From Siphonodentalium dalli (Eukaryota > Mollusca > Scaphopoda > Gadilida > Siphonodentaliidae): a stretch of DNA of 64,000 nt. Within the stretch, counting starts at the first letter, position 1, and every line of letters begins with the position of its first letter. Under the pieces are notes generated by a model. It saw only the letters and a program-made list of their open reading frames with translations. It was not told where the DNA came from and made no database searches. Below, piece by piece: positions 11,268 to 23,056 of this stretch. The stretch covers positions 194,910,935 through 194,974,934 of the forward strand of contig CP136061.1 of assembly GCA_032622095.1 (NCBI GenBank). The letters are read 5' to 3'. The position numbers and the translations under genes were made by a program.

Positions 11268-11371
11268 ATGTATAGCGACGAGGCTAATTTTCGTGGCCAT
11301 ATAGCGACGAGGCAACTCGTCAAGTCTCTATATGTGGCCACGAAAACTAGCGGAGTTACGATACATGAATC
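11268..11371. repeat. 104-bp imperfect hairpin
   Basis: ATTCATGTATAGCGACG at the left pairs with the right side ending ATACATGAAT, and TTTTCGTGGCCATATAG pairs with CTATATGTGGCCACGAAAA. The loop region contains ACGAGGCAACTCGT. It is GC-richer than its surroundings and may be a small foldback element. Confidence 0.65.
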
Positions 11372-11534
11372 ATTACAAATACATTGTGTATATAACACGT
11401 TTATCTAATATTCGTGACACAGAAGGGAGAGGTGACCCTAAAAGGGACCCACTGCCCCTCCAGCACAAACCCTGGATTAACCTATCCCTGTATCATTTCT
11501 CTGAATAATGGTGCCAAACAAACGTAGTATGTAC

Positions 11535-11744
11535 CTTCCAGTTATTGAAAGCACCCTTCTTCTGCTTGGCTCGGGACCTGTTTGAACCTCTGATCACCAT
11601 GAGTGCCCTTATAGGACCTTGTACTTCACCGTAATCACCATGCCCCGTTGTCTCGGGTGCTAAATTGATGGAATAGTCTTCCTGGTACTTGAGGAGCTGT
11701 GTCTTGGAGAAACCTCTTTCAAGAACTACAACTATTTGAGCCCA
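11535..11744 (-). CDS. TRPV-like channel exon: end of TRP helix and proximal C-terminus
   Basis: Exactly 70 codons, phase 0 to 0, between a TTCCAG acceptor and an AAG|GTAC donor. It begins WAQIVVVLERGF, which continues the TRP helix from the preceding exon, followed by YQEDYSINL. It ends in the basic stretch RSRAKQKKGAFNNWK. The lysine/arginine-rich segment ending NWK, as I recall the family, is more like OSM-9/Inactive than Nanchung, which is my reason for leaning to that subgroup. An hAT-like MITE begins 70 nt upstream of the acceptor. Confidence 0.93.
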
Positions 11745-11814
11745 CTGGAATATAAAAGTTGAAAGAGTTTATAATTCCATTAGTTTATTTAAAGAGACAT
11801 AAGGTACTCGTAAT

Positions 11815-12279
11815 CAAGCCTGAGTTTAGTGTGCCTGTCATCTGCAGAATGAGGTCCCCATAGGGTGAATTTAGAGACGCTATCCCGCATAGCGGGCTAG
11901 CATCACCAAATTCACACTCTCGGGGCCTCATTCTGCATGGCCTCATCTGCTATGGGAGAAATAGACTGAGATTGAAGTTCCCAAATGGTGAATATTCTGA
12001 TGTAAACCCATTGGGAACCTTGATTATGCAATGTGTCATCTGCCAATTTGGAGATATAGAGAAACTAAACTAAAAAAGAAATAGAATCTATTTGAAAACG
12101 TTTCAATAGAAATTTGAGAATAAAGAAACTTTCCAGAAAAGATGAGGCCTACACAGAATGAGGTCCACAGAGGTTGAATTTAGTTATACTAGCCTGCTAT
12201 GCTAGCGTCATGCTAGGTGGGATAGCATCACTAAATTCACCCTCTGGGGACCTCATTCTGCAAATGACAGGCACATTAT
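11815..12279. mobile_element. hAT-like double-hairpin MITE
   Basis: Left end CAAGCCTGAGTTTAGTGTGC; spacer of the AGAAACTAAACTAAAAAAG type; the right arm ends at GACAGGCACATTA, so the final 15 bp or so are missing. Confidence 0.85.
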
Positions 12280-12350
12280 TTATCAGGGCTGGTAGTAATG
12301 GGAAAATGTGGAAAATCAAAATGTTTGTAAACTATCATCACTAGGAAGAA

Positions 12351-12602
12351 CAAGCCTTGAAATAGTGTGTCTGTCATTTGCAGAATGAGGTCCCCAGAGG
12401 GTGAATTTAGTGATGCTACCCCGCATAGCGGGCTAGCATCACCAAATTCACCCTGTATACATCATTCTGCTTACAACTCAGCAGAATGAGGTTCCCAGAG
12501 GGTGAATTTGGTGATGCTAAACCGCTATGCGGGGTAGCATCACTAAATTCACCCTCTGGGGACCTCATTCTGCAAATGACAAGCACACTATTTCAAGGCT
12601 TG
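12351..12602. mobile_element. hAT-like MITE, compact form
   Basis: 252 bp. Ends CAAGCCTTGAAATAGTGTG and CACACTATTTCAAGGCTTG match perfectly over the last 13 or more bases. The two hairpins lie almost back to back (centre TTACAACTCAGCAGAATG) with no long spacer. This compact subtype recurs at 30183-30436. Confidence 0.88.
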
Positions 12603-12860
12603 ACTTTGTTCATGCAATGAAAAAAGATTTTGCATGTTGTAACCATTGATATGTAGTCATTACTGTTACAGTGAAAATTTCATCAACAAACATCTCCAAA
12701 ATGTTATTTCAAATGAAAATTTGACAATCTGTGTTTTCTGGAATGGTTCTCATTGATCTGCATGAACTTTTGTAATGTAGACTTTCATAATTTGATAAAC
12801 ATTTGCTCAACTGTTTGTTGATAATATTGCTGGCACTGTAAAAGTAATGTTTACTTAAAA

Positions 12861-13097
12861 CCCTTTGAGTGCCAGGGGCCGATATTATCGGCCCTAAACC
12901 TACACAATAAGTCTGTTAAAGAATATAATAAAATATATTAAAATTGTAAAAAATTGTAAAAAAAATAAAAAAAATTGTTAAGCCAATGCATTCTCTTATA
13001 TATGCGAGGCGACCCATGGTCGACTCGCATATATAAGAGAATGCATTGGCACAGGGTATATGGGTTGATACAAAAATCGGACCTGGCACTCAAAGGG
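12861..13097. mobile_element. TTAA-flanked MITE, GAGTGCC family
   Basis: Ends CCCTTTGAGTGCCAGG and CCTGGCACTCAAAGGG. TTAA follows on the right (13098); the left flank reads TTAAAA. The GGCCGATATTATCGGCC hairpin sits just inside the left end. The core palindrome CCAATGCATTCTCTTATATA lies near 12982-13060. Confidence 0.88.
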
Positions 13098-13508
13098 TTA
13101 ACAAAGGTATTAATATGTGATGTCTCATCATTGAAGAATTAATTATCCTTCCGCCATCTGCTCTCATCACAATTTGGTAGCATGTCAGTAATAACGGTTC
13201 TCTTCGGGGACCCATCATACACACACAAGCAAAATACATTAATATTCCAAGAAACCCAGAAATTCATCCGTGATAGTAATCGTTTCACTTGATTTATATA
13301 CATGCCACCCCTTTGACCAAGAAAAATACTATGTTGTTTAAGAAACTATATATCAAACTCTATTGCAACGACAGCTCACAATATGACAACTCACTAAATT
13401 AAAAATTGTATATACCTAATTAGACATTTACTTTATATATATATATATATATTTTTTCATCTATGATTAAATGCCATGTGTGAAAATTATATTAATGTAC
13501 ATATACTT

Positions 13509-14255
13509 TAGAGCTGGGACGGTTATGCGGTTAACCTGTTAACCACCAACTATGGCCGTGACCGGTCACGGATTTGCCGTGGTCGGTTAACCGTAACATC
13601 ACTATTATAGTGTATGATCACTGTGATGGTCAGCTATAACTGGCTATAAGAGGGTTAATCTGTCTCCGTCAATTAAAATGAATCCGAGATTGACGGAACA
13701 ACATCAAACGCGGTGTGTGGGCTCTTTGAAGGCTACATTTAACAGCCTGCCGACATAAAAACGAAACATCAAAGGGTCAGCACACGTGTGATCTTACAAC
13801 ATTGTCACATCGCATGACTCGTATTCAGTATTATTATCAGGAATACGTATATGTAAGTATTTCATTAAGAATAAATAATAATTGTTCGCCCACCCAGCTA
13901 CCGGAAATTGCGGAATAATCAATAAAATATTCCGGAATGTATATTAAACCTTTCTAGTCGTCACTTCCGTGTCGGTGTGTTCATTGACATTGTATATTTA
14001 TTTTATTCAGTAATAAATTGAAGATGTGTACTTAATTAGATATGTGATTATGTGTGTCATGGGTGACAACTTCTTTGTATAATGGGCAGGAGCCGTTCTC
14101 AAACTTACCATGTCAGTGAGCATCACAATCATCGCCGTTCTGCATACTGGGCTTACCCACCCATAATAGTACCTATAATATGTGGTTAACCGGTTAATCG
14201 CGGTTTTGTGCCGTTCATAACCGGTCACGAAAAACCCATAACCGTCCCAGCTCTA
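13509..14255. mobile_element. Non-autonomous hAT-like element, 747 bp
   Basis: Terminal inverted repeats TAGAGCTGGGACGGTTATG and AACCGTCCCAGCTCTA, with nested pairing of CGGTTAACC and CCGTGACCGGTCACGG against CCGGTCACG at the other end. The 8-mer ATATACTT flanks both sides exactly (13501-13508, 14256-14263). Eight-base duplications and this tip style fit the hAT superfamily. No transposase frame is present. Confidence 0.88.
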
Positions 14256-14459
14256 ATATACTTCAATATTTGTGTATTACTGTGGGACAGAAGCAATGAC
14301 TAAGTGCCATCACTTGTGCTCCGATCCCTTTGTGATATAATTATTTCAATAAAATATGTTTAATCTAATCTGCTCTCATGCGACAATTACTAATGAAAAT
14401 CAACACAATGCAGCTCTATATATATCACATGGGACAAAGGCTGTAGCCCCATTTTATAA

Positions 14460-15015
14460 AAGGACTTCTGTTTATTTAGATTTGATGTCTATTAATTTAG
14501 ATTTGATGTCTATTAATTTAGATTTGACATCTATTAATTTAGATTTGACATCTATTATTTACATTTCATGTCTATTAATTTAGATTTGACGCCTATTGTT
14601 TACATTTCATGTCTATTAATTTACATTTTCATGTCTATTAATTTACATTTGGTGTCAATTGTTATTTACATTTCATGTCTATTAATTTACATTTGACACC
14701 TATTATTTACATTTCATGTCTATTAATTTTCATTTTGGCATCTATTATTTACATTTGATGTCTATTAATTTACATTTGATGTCTATGTATTTACATTTCA
14801 TGTCTATTAATTTAGATTTGACATCTATTATTTACATTTCATGTCTATTAATTTTCATTTGGCATCTATTATTTACATTTCATGTCTATTAATTTACATT
14901 TAAAGTTTATTATTTTACATTTGATGTCTATTATTTACATTTCATGTCTATTAATTTACATTTGGCGTCTATTAATTTCATGTCTATTAATTTTTATTTG
15001 ACTTCTATTACATAT
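14460..15015. repeat. 21-bp AT-rich tandem array, degenerate
   Basis: About 25 imperfect copies of a unit near TTTACATTTCATGTCTATTAA, with TTTGATGTC, TTTGACATC and TTTGGCATC variants and occasional short units. The first copies keep a 21-bp period and so encode a seven-residue repeat (NLDLMSI), but the frame is lost within 130 bp. No sign of a real protein. Confidence 0.85.
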
Positions 15016-15137
15016 TGAGTATTAGTTAACGTCTATTGATTTTTATCTGAAGTATTTTAGACCAAATAGCCTTCCATACCACTGGTCACTATAATGTAAC
15101 AACCAAGGAGCCGACTGTCTGGGATGAATCTACATAA

Positions 15138-15270
15138 ACTTTCTATACTAAAGCATGGTTGATGAGTAGTTATCCCATAGGAAATGTTCAGATAATAAGT
15201 TAAACAAACGACCATAGGTCTTTTGTAGAACTTATGATCTAAACATTTCCCTCAATAAGGGTTGGAGGTT
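15138..15270. mobile_element. CTATACTA-family MITE, partial
   Basis: Left tip CTTTCTATACTAAAG and the hairpin around GGAAATGTTCAGATAATAAG remain. The right tip and both TTAA sites are lost. Confidence 0.7.
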
Positions 15271-15534
15271 AATAGTATTCAGGTGTACAAGAAGACATGT
15301 GGATTACCTCTGGCTATGTACACCCTGGGCATAATGTGTTGTAACTGCAGGATAATTGACAGTAATAGGATAAATAGGTCGTTGAACCTGCAGCATCTAT
15401 TATTAATATTCAAAAATATCTTTTATTCCACACCCACTGACACATGTATTCAACAGAATCCAAGCCATAACTATTTTTGTTGATGTTGTGGTCAAGAAAG
15501 ATGATGTACATTACCTCAACGATCTGCCCCAATT

Positions 15535-15815
15535 ATTACCGGTTATTCATCAGACTTAAATCACAAGAAAGGTAGCTTATTATAGTATCAATGAAGGTGA
15601 CAAATCATGGATTGATCTTATCTCACACAATGGTGTAGAATAAATACAGAATCATAATCTCGAATCATTTAGCAACTCATAGCGGACGGTGCATAGTCAC
15701 ATTTGCTCGAGCTACACTCTCACAAAATATATCCTTGCGCCATCCACAACTCATTCGATAAAATAATTCTTGATTAAGATGCGCATTGTGTTCTGTCTAT
15801 GTACTATTATTATAT
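15535..15815. repeat. Dispersed repeat, inverted partner at 48.6 kb
   Basis: From CCAATTATTACCGGTTATT to GATGCGCATTGTGTTCTGTC this stretch matches 48565-48850 in reverse orientation. The middle of both copies is itself an imperfect palindrome (ATATATCCTTGCGCCATC and related). No ends with target duplications were found. Class unknown. Confidence 0.65.
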
Positions 15816-15987
15816 TCATTGTGCTATTAAAGTATATACAGTAATGTCCTAAATAATCGACTCCTTAACCACAGCAGAATTATGGGTAATTTTTCAGGAT
15901 TAGTCTGAAATATGGATAGTTGGCATTCATCGGAAAGCTCTCAGTGTACTATTATTATATTCATTGTACTATTAATGAAAGTATATA
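15801..15987. repeat. Direct repeat flanking a half MITE
   Basis: GTACTATTATTATATTCATT starts both 15801-15838 and 15946-15987, and both copies end AGTATATA. Between them is one arm of a CAGT-MITE. The right copy has a 4-bp insertion. Confidence 0.8.
15839..15944. mobile_element. CAGT-MITE, left half only
   Basis: Runs from CAGTAATGTCCTAAATAATC to CGGAAAGCTCTC, which is the centre of the family palindrome, and stops there. The missing half was probably removed by a break at the hairpin tip. It lies 61 nt downstream of a channel exon. Confidence 0.85.
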
Positions 15988-16005
15988 ACTATCTATTCTG
16001 CAAAC

Positions 16006-16167
16006 CTGCTTTCTCCACTCTTTTGCAGACTTTGAGATAACAAGTGTATATGTGTTTCCCATCATAGCTATCAACATGTTCAGCAGTAGAATTGGAACCA
16101 AAATCATGAATATGGCAAATACAACCTTCGCCAAAAATGAGTATCTTGTGTTGTCAAACTCTTTGTA
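16006..16167 (-). CDS. TRPV-like channel exon: S6 and start of TRP helix
   Basis: Exactly 54 codons, phase 0 to 0, acceptor TTTTCAG and donor CAG|GTTTGC. After [16 protein letters not shown] the S6 helix reads [19 protein letters not shown], the hallmark end of S6 in invertebrate TRPV channels. [10 protein letters not shown] then opens the TRP helix and continues as WAQIVV in the next exon. This exon alone identifies the family with high confidence. A GAGTGCC-family MITE starts 111 nt upstream and half a CAGT-MITE lies 61 nt downstream. Confidence 0.97.
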
Positions 16168-16278
16168 CTGAAAATGTAAGAATAAAATAGGATTAGTAGA
16201 GTAGGAATTTTGTACAAAGAGGTTTTACTGCCTGAAGAAGTAAAGAAATACAGAATGGTCATGGTGAATTGAGTTTAA

Positions 16279-16513
16279 CCCTTTGAGTGCCAGGTCAATT
16301 TTTGTATCAACCCATATACCCTGTGCCAATGCATTCTCTTATATATGCGAGTCGACCATAGGTCTCCTCGCATATATAAGAGAATGCAATGGCCTAACAC
16401 TTCTTTTTTTTTTTTCTTTTTTTTTACAATTTTAATAATTTATTCTTATATTCTTTAACAGACTTATTTTGTAGGTTTAGGGCCGATGAGATCGGCCCCT
16501 GGCACTCAAAGGG
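16279..16513. mobile_element. TTAA-flanked MITE, GAGTGCC family (inverted)
   Basis: TTAA on both sides. Orientation is opposite to the 12.9-kb copy: the ATCAACCCATATACCC end is now on the left. A T-rich run (TTCTTTTTTTTTTTC, about 16405) has replaced the A-rich spacer. Confidence 0.9.
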
Positions 16514-16517
16514 TTAA

Positions 16518-17179
16518 ATGAGATATAATCTTTAAATGGACATGGCTCATTCGAACCCCAATATAATTAATACACAATTTGGTAAGAGGTATCTCAAAAC
16601 GTACTTCTGCAGAATATTTCCGAATAAACTCATCGATAAAGTGCTGAAAAAAGTGTTTTATTTATTATATTTTTCGGTAAATTTTAGATTGTTTCGTTCA
16701 TGCAGGTTTTAATCAGCGGTCGCACAAAAATTGTACCTGTGGACCATGGGATGAAAATCTAGAGCTGACGTCAACTTTTATGGTACTACATAATTTTAAA
16801 TAGTTTCAAGTTAAGATAACACAATATACGTTTTCTGGACAGTCGCGCAATATTCCATTTCCAGAATTTCAATGAATACAAATTGTGCAGCAATTGCTCG
16901 GGGTTGACCATCGTGTTTGAAGTTGTATGTTTTTTATGACTCTTGATGCAGGGAAAAATTCAAAAGCGAATATTATTAGGTGAATTTTTTAGCGCAAATT
17001 GCCATGTGGCTTTAAGCTTCAAATTAAACCTAATAATTTTATGCAAATAAAGTCAAAATAGGCAGATAAATTCATGTTATACTTATGTACAGACTTTATA
17101 TGATTCTGAAAGACATTGGAAGTGATAGATATTTATTAACTAATTTAAATTTCCTCCACAGAAATGAGATGAATGACGA
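16518..17179. other. No gene recognised (intron sequence)
   Basis: No repeat family or exon-like segment was recognised in this part of the large intron. Confidence 0.45.
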
Positions 17180-17315
17180 GTTAAAAAACTAACATGGTAC
17201 GCTCTTTATTTTTACCATATATGAGTAAAGAAACTAACATAGTATGCTCTTTATTTTTACCATTTAAGAGTAAAGAAACTAACATAGTATGCTCTTTATT
17301 TTTACAATATACAGT
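17180..17315. repeat. Three tandem copies of about 50 bp
   Basis: AAGAAACTAACATAGTATGC followed by TCTTTATTTTTACCAT occurs three times in a row with a few substitutions. AT-rich, non-coding. Confidence 0.8.
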
Positions 17316-17646
17316 TAAAAACTATCTATTCAATATTAAAAGACTTTCCTGTGCATATACAATATAAGTATTCCATGTATTTATCAGCCTAATTTAATAC
17401 CCGGAATGTGACATTGTGAGACCAGTACAATCATTCCACCATTTTGTAAATGACGTCAAGCAAGAAATTCCCCAACCAACCACAAAATAGCATCCTGGTT
17501 GCTATCCAACTTTTGGATGCCGTCGATCACTTCCGAAAGCAATAAATCTGACTGAACTAACCCAAAAAGTTAACAATGATGTTTGAACATAGATATCTTG
17601 TTACTAAAATGTTTTATGCAGCTTTGTGTATCCCTACATACAGTAC

Positions 17647-17859
17647 TAGTAATGCTCTAAATAATCGACTCCTTAACCACAGCAGAATTATGGGGAATTT
17701 TTCAGGATTTAGTTGGAAATATGGCTTGTTGCCATTCATCGAAAAGCTCTCACTGAGAGATTTCCGATGAATGGTAACAGGCCATATTTCCGATTAAATC
17801 CTGAAAAATTACCCATAATTCTGCTGTGGTTAAGGAGTTGATTATTTAGAGCATTACTG
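17647..17859. mobile_element. CAGT-MITE, full palindrome
   Basis: Full-length arms meet at AAAGCTCTCACTGAGAGATT. The right end CATTACTG is followed by TA. The left tip reads TAGTAATGC. Confidence 0.88.
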
Positions 17860-17903
17860 TATCATAATGTTGCAAAATGGAACACACAGATAGTTCAAGT
17901 TAT

Positions 17904-18105
17904 TCAATGTCCTAAATAATCGACCCCTAACCCACAGCATAATTATGGGAAATTTTTCAGGATTTAGTGGGAAAGCAAGCCATTCATTGGAAAGCTCAGC
18001 AAGAGCTTTCCGATGAATGGCAACAAGCCATATTTCCCACTAAATCCTGAAAAATTTCCCATAATTCTGCTATGGTTAATGGGTCATATACTTTGGGCAT
18101 TACTG
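17904..18105. mobile_element. CAGT-MITE, variant subtype
   Basis: Arms differ from most copies (CGACCCCTAACCCACAGC and GGGTCATATACTTTGGGC). The same variant appears at 35500-35716, so there are at least two sequence subtypes of this family. Confidence 0.85.
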
Positions 18106-19078
18106 TACATTTGCAGTCACTTGTAAAGCAGGGCTTTTCTCCATGTCCAGTTGGAAATTATTATGTCATGACGTGTAATAAATATAAGGGGGGGGGGGAG
18201 ACATTATTTTGCCCAGTGACCTAATAATGGCGGATTTATTATAGTCTCTCATGACGGCATGCAGAGGTAAGCGATGTAGCCTCATGGAGCCAGTGTCTAG
18301 TCAAAGATATCAGCGGCCAAAATTAACCCTTTCAGTCACACCTTCGTTGGTACCCGATACAATAATTTTAACATGCACAGCTAATTTGCTTATTACTTAT
18401 TTGTTTTGATCTACTATTTCGTGTGAGGAAACATACATCGATCCAAGTGCTTATAATTATTCTATCAATGTCCACCTGCAACATTCAGATTATATCTTGG
18501 TTTGCAAATCATGTCACGTTCATACGATCTTTGATGCCTGAGACAAATGTATCATATGATTACCGGTAGACAATTAGATATAAATTTTAGGAAAGAAAAT
18601 GAGTGAATATACAACAATAATCTAATACCAATATATACCTCATTATCTGAAAAAAGGTGCATTCTATTAAATAACTGTGCATATGAGGATGGATAAAAGA
18701 ACAACATGAAAAAGTAACCACCTAAACAATAAGATAAAAAAAAACATCAATCTTGATAATTTTAGAGGAGTCCAATAAATATCTTGAGAAGTAGATGACT
18801 AACACAAATTGAGACTTTTCACTTTAAACATTTGATAGAATCTGCTTTTTTCTCATTTTATCTCAAAATCAGAATTATAGAACTGAATAGAAGAAAGAAG
18901 GTATGATGGAAAGTAAGATAAAAATATACCAAATTTGAAAACAATCAAATAACTAAAACTAACGTTATCATCCGGAAACCAAACTAATCGGCAAATTCTA
19001 AGTATTCAACTGGACTTGTGCCCCTAACCAATAAGCTCACATATTGTTTAATTTCATTTATTATCAGTAAAGATGTAA
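18106..19078. other. No gene recognised; G-run and solo TTAA tip
   Basis: Contains a run of about ten G at 18190-18199 and an isolated CCCTTTCAGTCACACC after TTAA near 18323, resembling the tip of another TTAA-flanked family with no partner end visible. Confidence 0.45.
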
Positions 19079-20842
19079 TCCAGAAACCATCTTGGACAGA
19101 CGGACCGATCAACACCAGTGCTTTATATCCAGAAACCATCTGGGACAGACGGACCGAACGACACCAGTGTTTTATATCCGGAAACCATCTGGGACAGACG
19201 GACCGAACGACACCAGTGTTTTATATCCGGAAACCATCTGGGACAGACGGACCAACACCAGTGCTTTATATCCGGAAACCATCTGGGACAGACAGACCGA
19301 ACGACACCAGTGCTTTATATCCAGAAACCATCTGGGACAGACGGACCGAACGACACCAGTGCTTTATATCCAGAAACCATCTGGGACAGACGGATCGAAC
19401 GACACCAGTGTTTTATATCCGGAAACCATCTGGGACAGACGGACCGAACGACACCAGTGCTTTATATCCAGAAACCATCTGGGACAGATGGACCGAACGA
19501 CACCAGTGCTTTATATCCAGAAACCATCTGGGACAGACGGACCGAACGACACCAGTGCTTTATATCCAGAAACCATCTGGGACAGACGGACCGAACGACA
19601 CCAGTGTTTTATATCCGGAAACCATCTGGGACAGACGGACCGAACGACACCAGTGCTTTATATCCAGAAACCATCTGGGACAGACGGACCGAACGACACC
19701 AGTGCTTTATATCCAGAAACCATCTGGGACAGACGGACCGAACGACACCAGTGCTTTATATCCGGAAACCATCTGGGACAGACGGACCGAACGACACCAG
19801 TGTTTTATATCCGGAAACCATCTGGGACAGACGGACCGAACGACACCAGTGCTTTATATCCGGAAACCATCTGGGACAGACGGACCGAACGACACCAGTG
19901 CTTTATATCCAGAAACCATCTGGGACAGACGGAACGAACGACACCAGTGCTTTATATCCGGAAACCATCTGGGACAGACGGACCGAACGACACCAGTGCT
20001 TTATATCCAGAAACCATCTGGGACAGACGGACCGAACGACACCAGTGCTTTATATCCGGAAACCATCTGGGACAGACGGACCGAACGACACCAGTGTTTT
20101 ATATCCGGAAACCATCTGGGACAGACGGACCGAACGACACCAGTGCTTTATATCCGGAAACCATCTGGGACAGACGGACCGAACGACACCAGTGCTTTAT
20201 ATCCAGAAACCATCTGGGACAGACGGAACGAACGACACCAGTGCTTTATATCCGGAAACCATCTGGGACAGACGGACCGAACGACACCAGTGCTTTATAT
20301 CCGGAAACCATCTGCGACAGACGGACCGAACGACACCAGTGCTTTATATCCGGAAACCATCTGCGACAGACGGACCGAACGACACCAGTGCTTTATATCC
20401 GGTAACCATCTGGGACAGATGGACCGAACGACACCAGTGCTTTATATCCGGAAACCATCTGGGACAGACGGACCGAACGACACCAGTTCTTTATATCCGG
20501 AAACCATCTGGGACAGACGGACCGAACGACACCAGTGCTTTATATCCGGAAACCATCTGCGACAGATGGACCGAACGACACCAGTGCTTTATATCCGGTA
20601 ACCATCTGGGACAGACGGACCGAACGACACCAGTGCTTTATATCCGGAAACCATCTGTGACAGACAGACCGACCGAACGACACCAGTGCTTTATATCCGG
20701 CAACCATCTGGGACAGACGGACCGAACGACACCAGTGCTTTATATCCGGAAAACCAACTGCGACAGATGGACCGAACGACGCCAGTGCTTTATATCCAGA
20801 AACTATCTGGGACAGACGGACCAAACCAGTGCTTGCTATAGT
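19079..20842. repeat. 49-bp minisatellite, about 35 copies
   Basis: The unit reads approximately GGAAACCATCTGGGACAGAC then GGACCGAACGACACCAGTGC then TTTATATCC. Copies are highly alike; C/G variants (CATCTGCGACAG) and CCAGAAACC/CCGGAAACC variants cluster along the array, which suggests local spread. The unit has no stop in any forward frame and 49 is not a multiple of 3, so very long frames (over 400 codons) run in all three phases at once and cycle through the same 49-residue pattern. No splice or start context supports a protein. Confidence 0.95.
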
Positions 20843-20872
20843 CCCCCTAACTTTTTGGGGGGGACAATAACA
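20843..20872. repeat. HINE-like tail hairpin after the minisatellite
   Basis: AGTCCCCCTAACTTTTTGGG followed by GGGGACAATAA is the counterpart of the hairpin tail at 10152-10187. Its position directly at the array end suggests the minisatellite grew inside such an element. Confidence 0.6.
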
Positions 20873-21340
20873 TATTACTAAAACAAGAAGAGACCATACA
20901 AACAACTTAAAGATGCTCTATTTATTCCTGGCAGCACTTCCAACAACAACAACAACAACAACAACATTTCTATGGAACTCCTTTTCAACCAATTATTGTT
21001 ATAAACACATCTGAGAATTATCTGGTGTTGCCCACATTTCACTTTTAAAAGACATATTTCTACTTTAAAAAAATGTTGTATAAGGTTCTAAATACAGCCA
21101 CTCTTTCGGTCCCGGTTCATAAAACAAAATTGGAGAATAAATATTTCCGAGTGACAGAAGGTCAGAAGCCCCTGTTGCCTGTTCTCTCTCCGCTTAAAAT
21201 ATATATTTTATATGCCAAAATTTATACAGAAAGTTCAAGGAAGAGATAGACCATCTTTAAAATTATATATGTTCCATTTTATAAATTGCTGAGAAGATCC
21301 AATGAAATCACTGCCACATGAGAATATTGATACCGCTCAA
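20873..21340. other. No gene recognised
   Basis: Holds an (AAC)n run at 20941-20965. Nothing else was recognised. Confidence 0.45.
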
Positions 21341-21658
21341 CCTCTTCGCTGCTATGACGTCCGTAACTATTACGGACGTAAAAGTGCATGTTGTGTGCTA
21401 TATGGTCGTAGTACCTACTTATTTCAGCACACTAGCAATAGGCCATTAATTATTCATAACTGGAACTCAGAGATTGGTACATTGGAATAACTGTATCTCG
21501 AAGTTTCAAACAGTATCTGATGTTCCACGATTGTGAAAGATAATAGCCATTAAACTGAGTCAGTCAGTGATGTTCCCCTTATATTTTTCAACTGGAAAAT
21601 TGCAATAACGTCAACAGCCCAGCACATGACGTCATAACATCATTTAGCAGCGAAGAGG
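21341..21658. mobile_element. TTAA-type MITE, CTCTTCGCTGCTA family
   Basis: Ends CCTCTTCGCTGCTATGACG and the looser complement AACATCATTTAGCAGCGAAG. The right flank is TTAA; the left flank is TCAA, one mutation away. A CGTCCGTAACTATTACGGACG hairpin lies inside the left end. Solo ends of the family occur near 33947 and 35257. Confidence 0.78.
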
Positions 21659-21662
21659 TTAA

Positions 21663-23052
21663 ATTTTAAATGAGAAATTGGAAACGAAGCAACTGGTGAC
21701 TTGCTTTCAAAACAGGAGCTATTTTAGACCCTGCAGAGAATCAATATATTAAAGATGTGCTGGGAAAAATGACTCTTACTTAATGCAATATCAGTCTAAA
21801 CAATGAAAATGACATATTGCGTTCTTATTTAACTAGCAAAGTTTTATAAAAGTAAATGCGAGGGTCAACCTCCAGGGAGGGTCTCAATCAGTGGAATATC
21901 CTTAATAATTCCTCAGCAAAGTTTTATTTTATGACTCAGCCACTAGACCAATTTGATGAATCCATAATTAAACAATGTCAATATATTCAACAGTATCGGC
22001 TGTACCATTCTGTAAAACATGATGTCTGAACTAAGAAAAAATGTACTGTAAACAAACAGACCTTTGATCATCCGTAACAAATCACCAATAAACAAATAGG
22101 AATTATTTCACCGAGAGTCACTTTATTTAATTTTTACATAAGAATTACGTTGTTTGCTGGCAATTTTTATACAACATTTATTGAAATACTTGAATTGAGC
22201 AAGTTTATTTCCCGTGAGCTGTTTTCCTAAGAGACACAACAACTAAACTAAAGAGGTCAATTCAGTTGAATAAATTGCAAAATTCTTGGAAAGCAGAGAC
22301 AGAATGAACATAAATCTAAACTGAACAAGAAAGATCTATGAATTGTTCACCTGTGAACTGGATGCCCTTGAAAGCTGGTATGAAAATAAGGGTATTGCAT
22401 CATAAATATTGAAGGGGACAAACAGAATGTTATACATATCGGGTAGATTATACCAGGGTTGGCAACTCAGTCATTAAAATGGGGTCTTTTCAATTAACAT
22501 CGTGCTTTGAAATCTACACGTCTCTAAATATTAATCGAAATTTTCAGATGAGAATTAATTTAAAATTTTACACCCTGACATCATTGTGACATACCAATGT
22601 CAAGAGTAAAGAACTCCGTCCTTTAGAATCTTTTAAAATTAACATTGAAATAGTGACATTTCTTGATAATCCCATACGATTTAATGTTGTGTTATGCGCT
22701 ATATATATATATATATTTATATATAAATATATATAAATGGTGGTATTGATATATACAGTTGAAGGATTGAACGTAACAGCTGATGACCATGAATTGGATA
22801 GAAATGATACAATCCATATACATTGTACTGAGATAGGTAGCTTTCAAATTTTCGAAGTGAATGGAAAAAGACCACATTTCAATGACGTAATTCCCAGCCC
22901 CATATTAACTAGAAGGGGAGGGCTTTCTTGGGTTAAACTCAAGATTAATATTGGTGTGAAAATGCACATATCATTGATCGGCAAGAACTATGTCTTGTTT
23001 AAATTAATTAATATATTTTGTTTAGTCACATACCTTTAATCATTTGGCTATG
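21663..23052. other. No gene recognised; AT microsatellite
   Basis: A TA-rich run occupies 22698-22738. The open frame at 22737-23039 on the plus strand begins in that run and shows no family resemblance or splice context. Confidence 0.45.
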
Positions 23053-23056
23053 TTAA

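Noticed and set aside
19018-20881. Three overlapping open frames of 437-587 codons
   Set aside because: They are frame-shifted readings of the same 49-bp tandem unit, with no start, splice or non-repetitive domain.
22737-23039. 100-codon plus-strand frame
   Set aside because: Begins in a TA microsatellite, has no recognisable family and no splice context.
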